Shown piece by piece: positions 50,960 to 58,927 of a stretch of 64,000 nt of DNA; position 1 is the first letter of the stretch, and every line of letters begins with the position of its first letter. Below the pieces are notes generated by a model, which was given only the letters and a program-made list of their open reading frames with translations, was not told the origin of the DNA and did no database searches. The position numbers and the translations under genes were made by a program. The DNA is taken from the NCBI GenBank assembly GCA_023953845.1, contig JAMLJC010000001.1, positions 2,294,001 to 2,358,000 on the forward strand, written 5' to 3'. The DNA is from Rhizobiaceae bacterium (GTDB lineage: Bacteria; Pseudomonadota; Alphaproteobacteria; Rhizobiales; Rhizobiaceae).

Positions 50960-51774
50960 TGGTGGATGCTTCGCCCGCACAGCCGGCCGCCTCGCGGTCG
51001 GCGCGCAACAACCACGCCGCCTCACGTAGCGCGGCGATGCGCGAGGGCCTCAAGGGCACCCTGATCGCGCGCGACCTGACCAAGAGCTACAAGGGCCGGC
51101 AGGTGGTGAAGGGCGTGTCGCTGGGCGTGAGGGCCGGCGAGGCCGTCGGCCTGCTCGGGCCGAACGGCGCAGGCAAGACGACCTGCTTCTACATGGTCAC
51201 CGGGCTTGTGCCCGTCGACAAGGGGTCGATCGAAATCGACGGCTTCGACGTCACGTCCATGCCGATGTACCGGCGCGCCCGTCTCGGCATAGGCTACCTA
51301 CCGCAGGAAGCGTCGATCTTCCGTGGCCTCTCCGTCGAAGACAATGTCCGCGCGGTGCTGGAGGTCGTCGAGAAGAGCCGCAAGCAGCGCGAGATCGCGC
51401 TCGACGCGCTGCTTGAGGAGTTTCACATCGCGCATCTGCGCAAGGCGCCTTCGGTGTCGCTCTCGGGCGGCGAGCGGCGACGCCTCGAAATCGCCCGCGC
51501 CCTCGCCAGCAAGCCGAGCTACATGCTGCTCGACGAGCCCTTCGCCGGCATCGATCCGATCGCCGTGTCGGACATCCAGCGCCTCGTTCGTCACCTGACC
51601 GCGCGCGGCATCGGCGTGCTGATCACCGATCACAATGTCCGCGAGACGCTCGGCCTCATCGATCGCGCCTACATCATCCACGCCGGCGAGGTCCTGACCC
51701 ACGGCACGCCGGCCGAGATCGTCGCCAATGCCGACGTGCGTCGGCTCTACCTCGGCGAAGGCTTCACGCTGTAG
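50959..51774 (+). CDS. lptB: LPS export ABC transporter ATP-binding protein LptB
   Basis: 271 residues from the ATG at 50959 (TGATG junction with lptA). A 30-residue Ala/Ser/Arg-rich N-terminal extension precedes the ABC domain: Walker A GLLGPNGAGKTTCF, Q-loop IGYLPQEASIFRGL, signature VSLSGGERRRLEIARAL, Walker B MLLDEPFAGIDP and H-loop ITDHNVRET. It powers LptFG, encoded elsewhere. Confidence 0.96.
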   Translation: MVDASPAQPAASRSARNNHAASRSAAMREGLKGTLIARDLTKSYKGRQVVKGVSLGVRAGEAVGLLGPNGAGKTTCFYMVTGLVPVDKGSIEIDGFDVTSMPMYRRARLGIGYLPQEASIFRGLSVEDNVRAVLEVVEKSRKQREIALDALLEEFHIAHLRKAPSVSLSGGERRRLEIARALASKPSYMLLDEPFAGIDPIAVSDIQRLVRHLTARGIGVLITDHNVRETLGLIDRAYIIHAGEVLTHGTPAEIVANADVRRLYLGEGFTL

Positions 51775-51950
51775 TTGCGCCAGTCAGCGCTTGCGCCGGG
51801 GCAAGGCCGGCGGAATGCAACCTTTCGTAAGCGACGTTGCATGGCCGGCGCTTGACAGGCAAGAGCCGGGCCAGTTTCATGGAGTGACGGGGCGCAGCGG
51901 TCGGAAACGCTATGCCAGGGTGGAGTGGAATTCCGGAGTAGCCGCGGCCT

Positions 51951-53462
51951 ATGGCGCTTGCGACCAAATTGCTGCTGCGTCAGGCCCAGTCTCTGGTGAT
52001 GACGCCGCAATTGATGCAGTCGATACGGCTGCTGCAGCTCAGCCATCCTGAGCTGGAACGTTTCATCGACGAGGAGATGGAGCGCAATCCTCTTCTGGAG
52101 CGCGTCGACCAGCCCGATGATGTCGCCACGCCGCCCTCGCAGCCCGCCGAACCGCAGGATGCCGACGGGATCTGGGTGCAGGACGACGGCAGCTGGACCG
52201 CCCAGTCCATGTCCGAACAGCTCGACACATCGCTGGAGAACATCTTTCCGGAGGATACCGGCGCTTCGGAGCGTCTGGCGCCGGACCTGTCCGCGCAATG
52301 GAAGTCCTCGTCCGGCAGCGCGCCGGGCGGCATGTCCGGCGATTTCGACATGGAGGACCTGGCTGCCGCGCCGGTCACGCTTCAGGATCATGTGGCCGAG
52401 CAGATCGCTTTCCAGATCGCCGATCCGGTGGACCGGGCGATCGCGCGTGAACTGGCGGACGGGCTGGACGACGCCGGCTATTTCCACGGCGACCCGGACG
52501 ACATCGCCGCGCGGCTTGGCGTCGACCGGCAGACCCTGGACAGGGTGCTGTCGCTCTGCCACGGATTCGAGCCGGCGGGGCTCTTCGCGCGCGACCTCGC
52601 CGGGTGCCTGTCGTTGCAGCTCGCCGCCCGCGACCGGCTCGACCCGGCCATGCAGGCGCTCGTCGGCAATCTGGGGCTTCTGGCGCGCCGCGACTATGCG
52701 GCGCTCCGCAAGCTGTGCGGCGTCGACGACGAGGATCTTCTGGACATGGTGGCAGAGGTACGGGCGCTCGATCCGCGTCCGGGGCTCGCTTTTCAGGGTG
52801 GCAGGGCGGAGTCGATCGTACCCGACATCGAGGTGCGGCCGGCGGCGGACGGTTCGTGGTCGGTGGAACTCAATCCCGACACGCTGCCGCGCGTCCTCGT
52901 CAACAATTCCTATTTCGCGCGCGTCAACGCCACGGTGAAGACGCAGCCGGAGCGTGATTTCCTGTCGGATTGCCTGCAGAGCGCGAACTGGCTGACCCGC
53001 AGCCTGGATCAGCGCGCGCGGACGATCCTGAAGGTCGCCATCGAGATCGTGAAGCAGCAGGACGCATTTCTGGCCCACGGCGTTCGTCACCTGCGGCCGC
53101 TGACGCTGAAGACGGTTGCCGCCGCGATTTCCATGCATGAATCGACGGTCAGCCGTGTCACCGCCAACAAATTCATGCTGACGCCGCGTGGCGTCTTCGA
53201 GCTGCGCTATTTCTTCACCGCTTCGATCGCGGCGGTGGAGGGCGAGGAAAGCCATTCCTCGGAGGCGGTGCGGCACCGTATCAGGGGGATGATCGCGGAC
53301 GAGGACGTCTCCAACGTGCTGTCGGATGACGCCATTGTCGCACTCCTGAAATCGGACGGCGTCGACGTCGCGCGGCGCACCGTGGCCAAGTATCGGGAAA
53401 GTATGGACATTCCGTCATCGGTACAGCGGCGGCGCGAAAAGCGTGCAGTCGCGTGCCGATAA
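51951..53462 (+). CDS. rpoN: RNA polymerase sigma-54 factor
   Basis: 503 residues. Region I is the Gln/Leu-rich MALATKLLLRQAQSLVMTPQLMQSIRLLQL, followed by an acidic region II, the core-binding domain (LQDHVAEQIAFQI; CHGFEPAGLFARDL), an HTH (VAAAISMHESTVSRVTANKFM) and the RpoN box ARRTVAKYRE at 474-483. It directs activator-dependent -24/-12 promoters, including nitrogen genes. The 176-base gap after lptB has a perfect CTTGAC (51851-51856) but no good -10. Confidence 0.97.
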   Translation: MALATKLLLRQAQSLVMTPQLMQSIRLLQLSHPELERFIDEEMERNPLLERVDQPDDVATPPSQPAEPQDADGIWVQDDGSWTAQSMSEQLDTSLENIFPEDTGASERLAPDLSAQWKSSSGSAPGGMSGDFDMEDLAAAPVTLQDHVAEQIAFQIADPVDRAIARELADGLDDAGYFHGDPDDIAARLGVDRQTLDRVLSLCHGFEPAGLFARDLAGCLSLQLAARDRLDPAMQALVGNLGLLARRDYAALRKLCGVDDEDLLDMVAEVRALDPRPGLAFQGGRAESIVPDIEVRPAADGSWSVELNPDTLPRVLVNNSYFARVNATVKTQPERDFLSDCLQSANWLTRSLDQRARTILKVAIEIVKQQDAFLAHGVRHLRPLTLKTVAAAISMHESTVSRVTANKFMLTPRGVFELRYFFTASIAAVEGEESHSSEAVRHRIRGMIADEDVSNVLSDDAIVALLKSDGVDVARRTVAKYRESMDIPSSVQRRREKRAVACR

Positions 53463-53511
53463 GAACTCGCTTCCGCGGCTTCGGGCGTGCTGACAAGTAG
53501 ACTCACGCTTA

Positions 53512-53540
53512 ATTGACAATGCCCGGCGAACTGACTAGAA
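53512..53540 (+). promoter_or_regulatory. predicted promoter of hpf
   Basis: ATTGAC (53512-53517), 17-base spacer, CTAGAA (53535-53540). The -35 is 5/6 and the -10 4/6. It would leave a 5' untranslated region of about 167 bases before hpf, long for this window. Confidence 0.45.
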
Positions 53541-53595
53541 GCCCGCCCGCAAGAGCCGGGTGGTTGTGTTCACACCGATGAAACGTCGCCCCAAG

Positions 53596-53673
53596 ACCTG
53601 TGTTTAACCGGAAAGTTCGGACCTCGAAGCGGTGTTCAGGTCGCCGCAAAGCTTGTGTGCACCGACCACAGGT
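53596..53673 (+). other. possible structured 5' leader of hpf
   Basis: ACCTGTG (53596-53602) and CACAGGT (53667-53673) are perfectly complementary and enclose 64 bases, with the hpf ribosome-binding site (AGGAGG) 24 bases downstream. The rest of the rpoN-hpf gap (53463-53713) holds the predicted promoter and no ORF. The fold is a hand inspection only. Confidence 0.3.
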
Positions 53674-53713
53674 ATAAACTCCCCAAAAGGGCGAACAGGA
53701 GGCCCATCCCGAA

Positions 53714-54295
53714 ATGAGCTTACGTATCGCTGGCAAGCATATGGATATTGGCGATTCGTTCCGCAGCCGTATCGAGGAACGCGTGAACGAACTGGTTTCC
53801 AAATATTTCGGTGGGCGGTTTTCCGGACATGTCACGGTGCTCAAGGACGCATCGCGCTATTCTGCCGATTGCATGGTGAACCTGGATTCCGGCATGGCGC
53901 TGCAAGCCGCCGGGGAGGCTCACGAGCCGACGATCGCGTTCGAACTGGCGGCGGATCGTCTGGAAACCCGGCTGCGCCGGTATAAAAGGCGCCTGAAGGC
54001 GCATCCGGCGGGCGTCGGGGGCGAGTCGATCGACATTTCCTACCGCGTCATGGCGCCCGTCGCCGACGAGGAGGAAGAGGTCGCCGACGACTATTCGCCG
54101 GCGATCGTCGCCGAACTGTCGCTTGCCCTGAAGACGATGACGGTCGCTTCCGCCGTGGTCGAACTGGATACCAAGGAAAGCCCGGTTTTCGTGTTCCGGA
54201 ACGCCGGCAATCAGGAAATCAACATCGTTTACCGTCGGCCGGACGGAAATATCGGCTGGATCGACCCGTCTTCGGCAAAAGTCGCACGGGCGTAA
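53714..54295 (+). CDS. hpf: long-form ribosome hibernation promoting factor
   Basis: 193 residues from the ATG at 53714, AGGAGG upstream. N-terminal HPF/YfiA domain (LRIAGKHMDIGDSFRSRIEERVNELVSKYF; beta-alpha-beta-beta-beta-alpha, ending ETRLRRYKRRLKAH), an acidic linker (EEEEVADDY) and the C-terminal long-form domain (ESPVFVFRNAGNQEINIVYRRPDGNIGWIDP) that mediates 100S ribosome dimerisation. Part of the conserved rpoN-hpf-ptsN block. Confidence 0.95.
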   Translation: MSLRIAGKHMDIGDSFRSRIEERVNELVSKYFGGRFSGHVTVLKDASRYSADCMVNLDSGMALQAAGEAHEPTIAFELAADRLETRLRRYKRRLKAHPAGVGGESIDISYRVMAPVADEEEEVADDYSPAIVAELSLALKTMTVASAVVELDTKESPVFVFRNAGNQEINIVYRRPDGNIGWIDPSSAKVARA

Positions 54296-54353
54296 CGCGA
54301 CTCAGCGCTGTTGCGGGCGTCTGCCCGTGACAGTGACGGGAACAGGGGATTTG

Positions 54354-54821
54354 ATGATGGATCTAAGCGATCTGATCGACGTTCCGGCAATCATGCCCGC
54401 CTTGCGCGCCAACTCCAAGAAACAGCTTCTCCAGCTTCTGGCGGAGAAGGCGGCACAGGTAACCGGTCTGCCGGAGCGTGAGATATTCGACACCATCCTG
54501 CAGCGGGAGCGGCTGGGGTCGACCGGCGTCGGCAACGGCATCGCCATTCCGCACGGCAAGCTGGCCGGCGTGAAGCGCATCACGGGCGTTTTCGCAAGGC
54601 TTGAGTCGCCGGTAGACTTCGAGGCGCTGGACGACCAGCCGGTCGATCTGGTGTTTCTGCTGCTGGCGCCGGAGGGGGCGGGCGCCGATCACCTGAAGGC
54701 GCTGTCGCGCATTGCCCGCGTGCTGCGCGATTCCGATACGGTCGCGAAGATCCGTGGAACGAAGGACGCGGCCGCCATCCACACCCTGCTGTCGCACACC
54801 CCGGCGTCACACGCCGCATAG
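54354..54821 (+). CDS. ptsN: PTS IIA-like nitrogen regulatory protein PtsN
   Basis: 155 residues from the ATG at 54354 (54357 also possible), AGGGG upstream. EIIA-Ntr fold with the phosphorylated histidine H67 in GNGIAIPHGK, preceded by LQRERLGSTGVG and followed by VDLVFLLLAPEGAGADHLKALSRIARVLRD. In rhizobia it receives phosphate from PtsP-NPr and adjusts potassium and nitrogen functions. Ends the block; a clear terminator follows. Confidence 0.95.
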   Translation: MMDLSDLIDVPAIMPALRANSKKQLLQLLAEKAAQVTGLPEREIFDTILQRERLGSTGVGNGIAIPHGKLAGVKRITGVFARLESPVDFEALDDQPVDLVFLLLAPEGAGADHLKALSRIARVLRDSDTVAKIRGTKDAAAIHTLLSHTPASHAA

Positions 54822-54846
54822 GCGCGGCCGCATCGATTATCCATTT

Positions 54847-54878
54847 AAGGGCGGCCGGAGCCGCCCTTTGCTTTTCCG
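54847..54878 (+). terminator. rho-independent terminator of the rpoN-hpf-ptsN block
   Basis: Perfect 9-bp stem AAGGGCGGC/GCCGCCCTT (54847-54855, 54860-54868) with a CGGA loop, followed by TGCTTTTCC. It lies 25 bases after the ptsN stop. Confidence 0.75.
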
Positions 54879-54890
54879 ATTATCCGGTTG

Positions 54891-54996
54891 GAGCATTTCC
54901 AGCAAAAGTGTGACGCGGCGGTTTTGCGTCCGGAAATGCGGCTAAAACAAAGAGGTAGAGCGGTTCCACCGATTCCGTAAAAACCGGAACCGCTCT
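54891..54996. repeat. rhizobial palindromic mosaic repeat, second copy type
   Basis: Two palindromic modules: GCATTTCC (54893-54900) with GGAAATGC (54932-54939), and an 11-bp perfect pair AGAGCGGTTCC (54957-54967) with GGAACCGCTCT (54986-54996). I recognise it as a dispersed intergenic element of Rhizobiales, different in sequence from the copy near 8.9 kb. Its right end overlaps the DUF1150 stop codon (54995-54997). Confidence 0.75.
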
Positions 54997-55249
54997 AATG
55001 AACAGCGACCGGCGTCAGATCGTTCTGGAACGCGCCGGCTACGGCCGAATCGCGCCTGTCCGACAGAAGGATCGGCGTGCCGTTCGCGGCGAACACGGCC
55101 CAGAGCTTGGTGCCCGGAGCAATTTCGGGCAGACCGGGGAACTTGGTCTTCAGGTCGTCGCTGATCATTTCGCGAACGTAGGCCACAGCCCCTTCGCCGA
55201 TATGCGCCAACTGCGCCTGCGAGATATTCCGAACTTGATTCTCAGCCAT
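54995..55249 (-). CDS. DUF1150 family protein
   Basis: 84 residues from the ATG at 55249 with GGAGG five bases upstream. MAENQVRNISQAQLAHIGEGAVAYVREM and the terminal WAVFAANGTPILLSDRRDSAVAGAFQNDL match the DUF1150 family, which is found beside small heat-shock genes in alphaproteobacteria. Function unknown; probably heat-induced with hsp20, which ends 73 bases upstream. The stop codon comes from the adjacent palindromic repeat. Confidence 0.87.
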   Translation of the reverse strand: MAENQVRNISQAQLAHIGEGAVAYVREMISDDLKTKFPGLPEIAPGTKLWAVFAANGTPILLSDRRDSAVAGAFQNDLTPVAVH

Positions 55250-55322
55250 TTCAGCCTCCAAGGAGCGGGGCGTCCCAATGACCAACCCGCGACAGAGCTT
55301 TCAGTTCCGGTGGGTTTGACGA

Positions 55323-55748
55323 TCAGTCTTTCACCGAAATGTTTATTTTCCGTACCAGCCTCTGCGGCTCGGGCCTTTGCAGGTCGATCGAAAGCAGACC
55401 GTTCCGCAATTCGCATCCCGTCACCAGCATCCCGTCGGCCAGTACGAAAGTTCGCTGGAATTGCCGGGCCGCAATGCCGCGATGAAGGAACTCGCGCTCC
55501 CCGTCGTCGTTCTGCCGGCCCCGTACCACCAGCTGGTTCTCTTCGGTCGTGACGTCGAGATTCTCGTCCGAAAAGCCCGCGACCGCGAGCGTGATGCGAA
55601 GCTTGTCGCCCTGGCCCTCGGCGCAGCGGATTCGCTCTATGTTGTAGGGCGGATAGGAATCGCCGGACTTCGCAAGACGCTCGAGTGTCTTTTCCATTGT
55701 GTCGAACCCAAGCAGAAGCGGGCTCGAAAAAGGCGTCATGCGGCTCAT
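55323..55748 (-). CDS. small heat-shock protein, Hsp20/alpha-crystallin family
   Basis: 141 residues from the ATG at 55748. The N-terminal arm contains FDTMEKTLERLAKSGDSYPPYNIERI, the IbpA-like class A signature. The alpha-crystallin domain (about 36-128) follows: KLRITLAVAGFSDENLDVTTEENQLVVRG and EFLHRGIAARQFQRTFVLADGM, then GLLSIDL. The C-terminus lacks an obvious IxI/V motif but ends KINISVKD. It holds unfolding proteins for DnaK-GrpE. The 5' leader combines a heat-shock promoter with a ROSE-like thermometer. Divergent from the nucleoside hydrolase gene. Confidence 0.95.
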   Translation of the reverse strand: MSRMTPFSSPLLLGFDTMEKTLERLAKSGDSYPPYNIERIRCAEGQGDKLRITLAVAGFSDENLDVTTEENQLVVRGRQNDDGEREFLHRGIAARQFQRTFVLADGMLVTGCELRNGLLSIDLQRPEPQRLVRKINISVKD

Positions 55749-55806
55749 TCCATCTGTCCTCGAAGAGCGACCGAAAAGGAAAAGACCCGGATGGCGTCCT
55801 TTCCTT
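55749..55806 (-). promoter_or_regulatory. ROSE-like RNA thermometer in the hsp20 5' leader
   Basis: On the minus strand the leader can form two hairpins. The first pairs AAGGAAAGGAC (55806-55796) with GTCTTTTCCTT (55786-55776), 11 bp with one G-U. The second places UCGCU (55770-55766) against the ribosome-binding site AGGA (55760-55757): U-A, C-G, a bulged G, C-G, U-A, closed by C-G and a UUC loop. U(U/C)GCU facing AGGA with a bulged G is the hallmark of ROSE elements of rhizobial small heat-shock genes. AGGA is 8 bases from the ATG. Confidence 0.65.
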
Positions 55807-55814
55807 GGTTCCTG

Positions 55815-55843
55815 ATATGGTCTGCCGCCGCAGCGAGTTCAAG
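55815..55843 (-). promoter_or_regulatory. predicted RpoH (heat-shock sigma) promoter of hsp20
   Basis: On the minus strand CTTGAA (55843-55838), 17-base spacer, CCATAT (55820-55815). This is the alphaproteobacterial sigma-32 pattern (CTTGAA with a CCAT -10) and starts transcription near 55808, exactly ahead of the ROSE-like leader. Confidence 0.65.
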
Positions 55844-55878
55844 GCTCCACAGAGGGTCGCCCAACAGACAAGGAAACG

Positions 55879-56823
55879 ATGGCTTTGGCGCAGAAGATCA
55901 TTATCGACACCGACCCCGGCCAGGACGACGCCATGGCGATCCTGCTCGCGCTCGGCAGCCCGGAACTGCACGTGCTGGGCATAACCGCCGTTGGCGGCAA
56001 TGTGCCGCTCGCGCTGACGGAGAAGAACGCCCGCAAGATCTGCGAACTCGCCGGCCGCCCGGACATCAGGGTGTTTGCCGGCGCCGGCCGGCCACTGGTC
56101 CGGAAACTCGTCACCGCCGAACAGGTGCATGGCAAGACCGGCCTCGACGGGCCGGACCTTCCGGAACCCACCATGCCGCTGCAGAAGCAGCATGCGGTCG
56201 ATTTCATCGTCGAGACGCTGATGCGGGAGGAAAGCGGCACGGTCACCCTCTGCACCCTCGGGCCGCTGACCAATGTCGCGCTTGCATTGAACCGCGAGCC
56301 GAAGATCGCCGGGCGCATCAGGCGGATCGTGCTGATGGGCGGCGGCTTCTTCGAGGGCGGCAACACGACGCCGGCGGCCGAGTTCAACATCTATGTCGAC
56401 CCGCACGCCTGCGACGTCGTGCTGAAGTCGGGCATCGCGATCACGATGATGCCGCTGGACGTCACGCACAAGGCCCTTACCACGGCAACGCGCGTGGCGG
56501 CGTTTCGTGCGCTCGGTACGCGCGTCGGCCGCGCCGCGGCCGAGATGCTGGAGTTTTTCGAGCGCTTCGACGAGGAGAAATACGGTACCGATGGCGGTCC
56601 GCTGCACGATCCCTGCGTCATCGCCTATCTGCTGAAGCCGGAGCTTTTCAGGGGCCGCGAGTGCAATGTCGAAGTCGAGATCGCGTCGGAACTCACCATG
56701 GGCATGACGGTGGTCGACTGGTGGGGCGTCACCAGACGCAAGAAGAACGCCATGGTGATGCGCGACATCGACGCGGATGGTTTCTATGCCCTGCTGGCCG
56801 AGCGCCTCGGCAGGCTGAACTGA
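55879..56823 (+). CDS. inosine/uridine-preferring nucleoside hydrolase
   Basis: 314 residues. The calcium-binding DTDPGQDDA (10-18) is the family signature; the later VLMGGGFFEGGNTTPAAEFNIYVDPHA supplies the ribose contacts and GGPLHDPCVIAYLL the catalytic-side His/Asp. It hydrolyses ribonucleosides to base plus ribose. Cytosolic. It converges with LysE after 6 bases; ribokinase, which would phosphorylate the released ribose, is three genes away. Confidence 0.93.
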   Translation: MALAQKIIIDTDPGQDDAMAILLALGSPELHVLGITAVGGNVPLALTEKNARKICELAGRPDIRVFAGAGRPLVRKLVTAEQVHGKTGLDGPDLPEPTMPLQKQHAVDFIVETLMREESGTVTLCTLGPLTNVALALNREPKIAGRIRRIVLMGGGFFEGGNTTPAAEFNIYVDPHACDVVLKSGIAITMMPLDVTHKALTTATRVAAFRALGTRVGRAAAEMLEFFERFDEEKYGTDGGPLHDPCVIAYLLKPELFRGRECNVEVEIASELTMGMTVVDWWGVTRRKKNAMVMRDIDADGFYALLAERLGRLN

Positions 56824-56829
56824 CGCGTT

Positions 56830-57441
56830 CTATGCTTTCGAGGTGGCCAGCCAGACGCCGCCGCCCACCAGAAAGCTGCCGCTGATGCGCGACAGGAGCT
56901 TGACGCGTCTGGCGGACAGCAGCCGACCGGCGCGCCCGGCGGCGAGCGCATAGGCGCTGTCGCTGACCGCCGCGCACACCATCGCCGTGGCGCCCATGAT
57001 TATGATCTGGACGGCGTGATTGCCGGCGGGATCGATGAACTGGGGAAAGAACGCGCCGAAGAAGATCAGCGTCTTGGGGTTTGACAGAGCCACGACAAGG
57101 CCTTGAAGGAAGAAGCCGCCGCGCGGCCTTCTCGCCGTTCCGTCGGGATTGAGGACGCCCTTCGAACGGAACATCCGGACGCCGATCCATATCAGATATG
57201 CCGCGCCCAACAAGCGCACCCACTCGAACCCATGGCCGATGCCCTCCATCAGCGAGGTGAGTCCGACACCCACGATCGCGATCATGATCGTCAGGCCGGC
57301 CTGCGTGCCGACGACATTGGCGAGACCGGCCCGCGCGCCGTGGCGGATCGAGTTGGCGATGATCAGCGTGACGGTAGGGCCGGGCACCAGGATGATGATC
57401 AGGCATGCCAGCAGATAGGCTGCGTAGAGTTCAAACGACAT
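56830..57441 (-). CDS. LysE/RhtB family amino-acid exporter
   Basis: 203 residues from the ATG at 57441 with GGAAAG upstream; the extension to 57501 overlaps the amidase. Six transmembrane helices; ACLIIILVPGPTVTLIIANSIRHGARAGLANVVGTQAG carries the LysE G-P-x-x-x(T/N) motif, and ALSNPKTLIFFGAFFPQFIDP is the conserved mid-region. It exports an amino acid or similar metabolite; specificity unknown. It follows the amidase after 19 bases. Confidence 0.9.
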   Translation of the reverse strand: MSFELYAAYLLACLIIILVPGPTVTLIIANSIRHGARAGLANVVGTQAGLTIMIAIVGVGLTSLMEGIGHGFEWVRLLGAAYLIWIGVRMFRSKGVLNPDGTARRPRGGFFLQGLVVALSNPKTLIFFGAFFPQFIDPAGNHAVQIIIMGATAMVCAAVSDSAYALAAGRAGRLLSARRVKLLSRISGSFLVGGGVWLATSKA

Positions 57442-57460
57442 CGAAACTTTCCGAAAATGG

Positions 57461-58918
57461 TCAGTGCGAAGCTCCCGCCGGCCAGTCCAGCAGGCTTTCA
57501 TAAAGAGCGGCCGCCCGCAAGACAGCGGCGTCGCCGCGCGGCGGCCCGATCAGCTGTATGCCCATCGGCCGTCCGTCGGCCGAGAAACCGGCGGGCACGT
57601 TGGCGGCCGGGCAGCCGGCCATCGAGGCATAGGCGGTCACTTCCATCCAGCGATGATAGCTGGTCATGTCTTTGCCGCCGACCGTCTCCGGCCAATGCGT
57701 GGCGACGTCGAACGGAAACACCTGCGCGCTCGGCAACACCAGCAGGTCGAAACGCTCGAACAGGCGCAGAATGGTCCTGTACCAGTCGGATCGCACCACC
57801 GAGGCCGCGTGGATTTCCGGCGCTTTGAGCGCTAGCGCGCCTTCGATTTCCCACACTGTTTCCGGTTTCAGCAGCGCGCGCCTGGCGGGATCGTCGTAGA
57901 GCGGTTTCAGACCGCTGCCGCTCGTCGCGTGCCGCAGCGTGACGAAGGCGCGCCAGAGCCGCTCGTAGTCGAAATCCGGCACGAAAGGCTCCACCTGCCA
58001 GCCGGCGTCGGCGAAGCGCCGCACGGCATTTTCGCAAAGCGGCAGCACGCCGGGCTCGGTCGGCAGATGACCGCCCAGGTCGCCGAGCCAGGCGATCCGT
58101 CCAGGCGCCGTCCTGCCGATGCCCGACAGAAAACTGCCATCGGTACGAAGCGAGAGCGGCGCGCGGTCGTCATAGCCTGCCATCACGTCGAGCAACAGGG
58201 CAAGGTCGCGCACATTTCGCGCCATCGGGCCCTCGACGCCGATCTGGGTCAGGAACAGATCCTTCTCCGGCCCGGAAGGCACGCGGCCCTGCGAAGGGCG
58301 CAATCCGTAGACATTGTTATACGCGGCCGGATTGCGCAGCGAGCCGCCATAGTCGCTGCCATCGGCGAGCGGCATCATGTCGAGCGCCAGCGCCACCGCC
58401 GCGCCGCCGCTCGATCCGCCTGCGGTAAGCGCCGGATCGAAGGCGTTTTGCGTCGGCCCGAACACCTCATTGTAGGTTTGCGAGCCGAATCCGAACTCCG
58501 GCGTGTTCGTCTTGCCGATGACGATGGCGCCAGCCGCCCGGATGCGCTCGACGAAGATCGCATCCTCCTGCGGCACGAGATCCGCGAAGGCCAGCGAGCC
58601 CCAGGTGGTGCGGAGCCCCTTCGTCTCGGCGAGGTCCTTGATGGCGATGGGCAGGCCGAACAATGGCCCCGCTTCCCGGCCGGCCGCGAGCAGGGCGTCC
58701 TTCCCGTCGGCATCGCGCAGGATGTCATCGCGGTCGCGCAGCGACACGATGGCGTTCACGCACGGATTGACGGCCTCGATCCGGTCGAGAAACGCCGAAA
58801 CGACCTCCCTCACGGCGAACTTTCGCGATTTGATGCGTTCGACGAGTTCAGTCGCCGGAAGACGGCAGATCGCGCCGGCCGGCGGGATATCGTGCCGGGT
58901 TCGCGGCCTTCTCGTCAT
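57461..58918 (-). CDS. amidase signature family protein
   Basis: 485 residues. The Ser-cisSer-Lys triad is visible: K94 in PIAIKDLAE, S169 in AGGSSGGAAVALA and nucleophile S193 in GSDYGGSLRNPAAY. These enzymes hydrolyse amides to acid plus ammonia; members include GatA, acetamidases and AtzF. There are no GatB/GatC partners nearby, so a catabolic amidase is more likely. It starts 9 bases after the ribokinase stop and is followed by LysE, forming rbsK-amidase-lysE. Confidence 0.87.
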   Translation of the reverse strand: MTRRPRTRHDIPPAGAICRLPATELVERIKSRKFAVREVVSAFLDRIEAVNPCVNAIVSLRDRDDILRDADGKDALLAAGREAGPLFGLPIAIKDLAETKGLRTTWGSLAFADLVPQEDAIFVERIRAAGAIVIGKTNTPEFGFGSQTYNEVFGPTQNAFDPALTAGGSSGGAAVALALDMMPLADGSDYGGSLRNPAAYNNVYGLRPSQGRVPSGPEKDLFLTQIGVEGPMARNVRDLALLLDVMAGYDDRAPLSLRTDGSFLSGIGRTAPGRIAWLGDLGGHLPTEPGVLPLCENAVRRFADAGWQVEPFVPDFDYERLWRAFVTLRHATSGSGLKPLYDDPARRALLKPETVWEIEGALALKAPEIHAASVVRSDWYRTILRLFERFDLLVLPSAQVFPFDVATHWPETVGGKDMTSYHRWMEVTAYASMAGCPAANVPAGFSADGRPMGIQLIGPPRGDAAVLRAAALYESLLDWPAGASH

Positions 58919-58927
58919 GGCCGCCTC

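Noticed and set aside
51851..51879. rpoN promoter beginning with a perfect CTTGAC
   Set aside because: The hexamer 17 bases downstream (GTTTCA) is a poor -10, so the -35 match alone is not enough.
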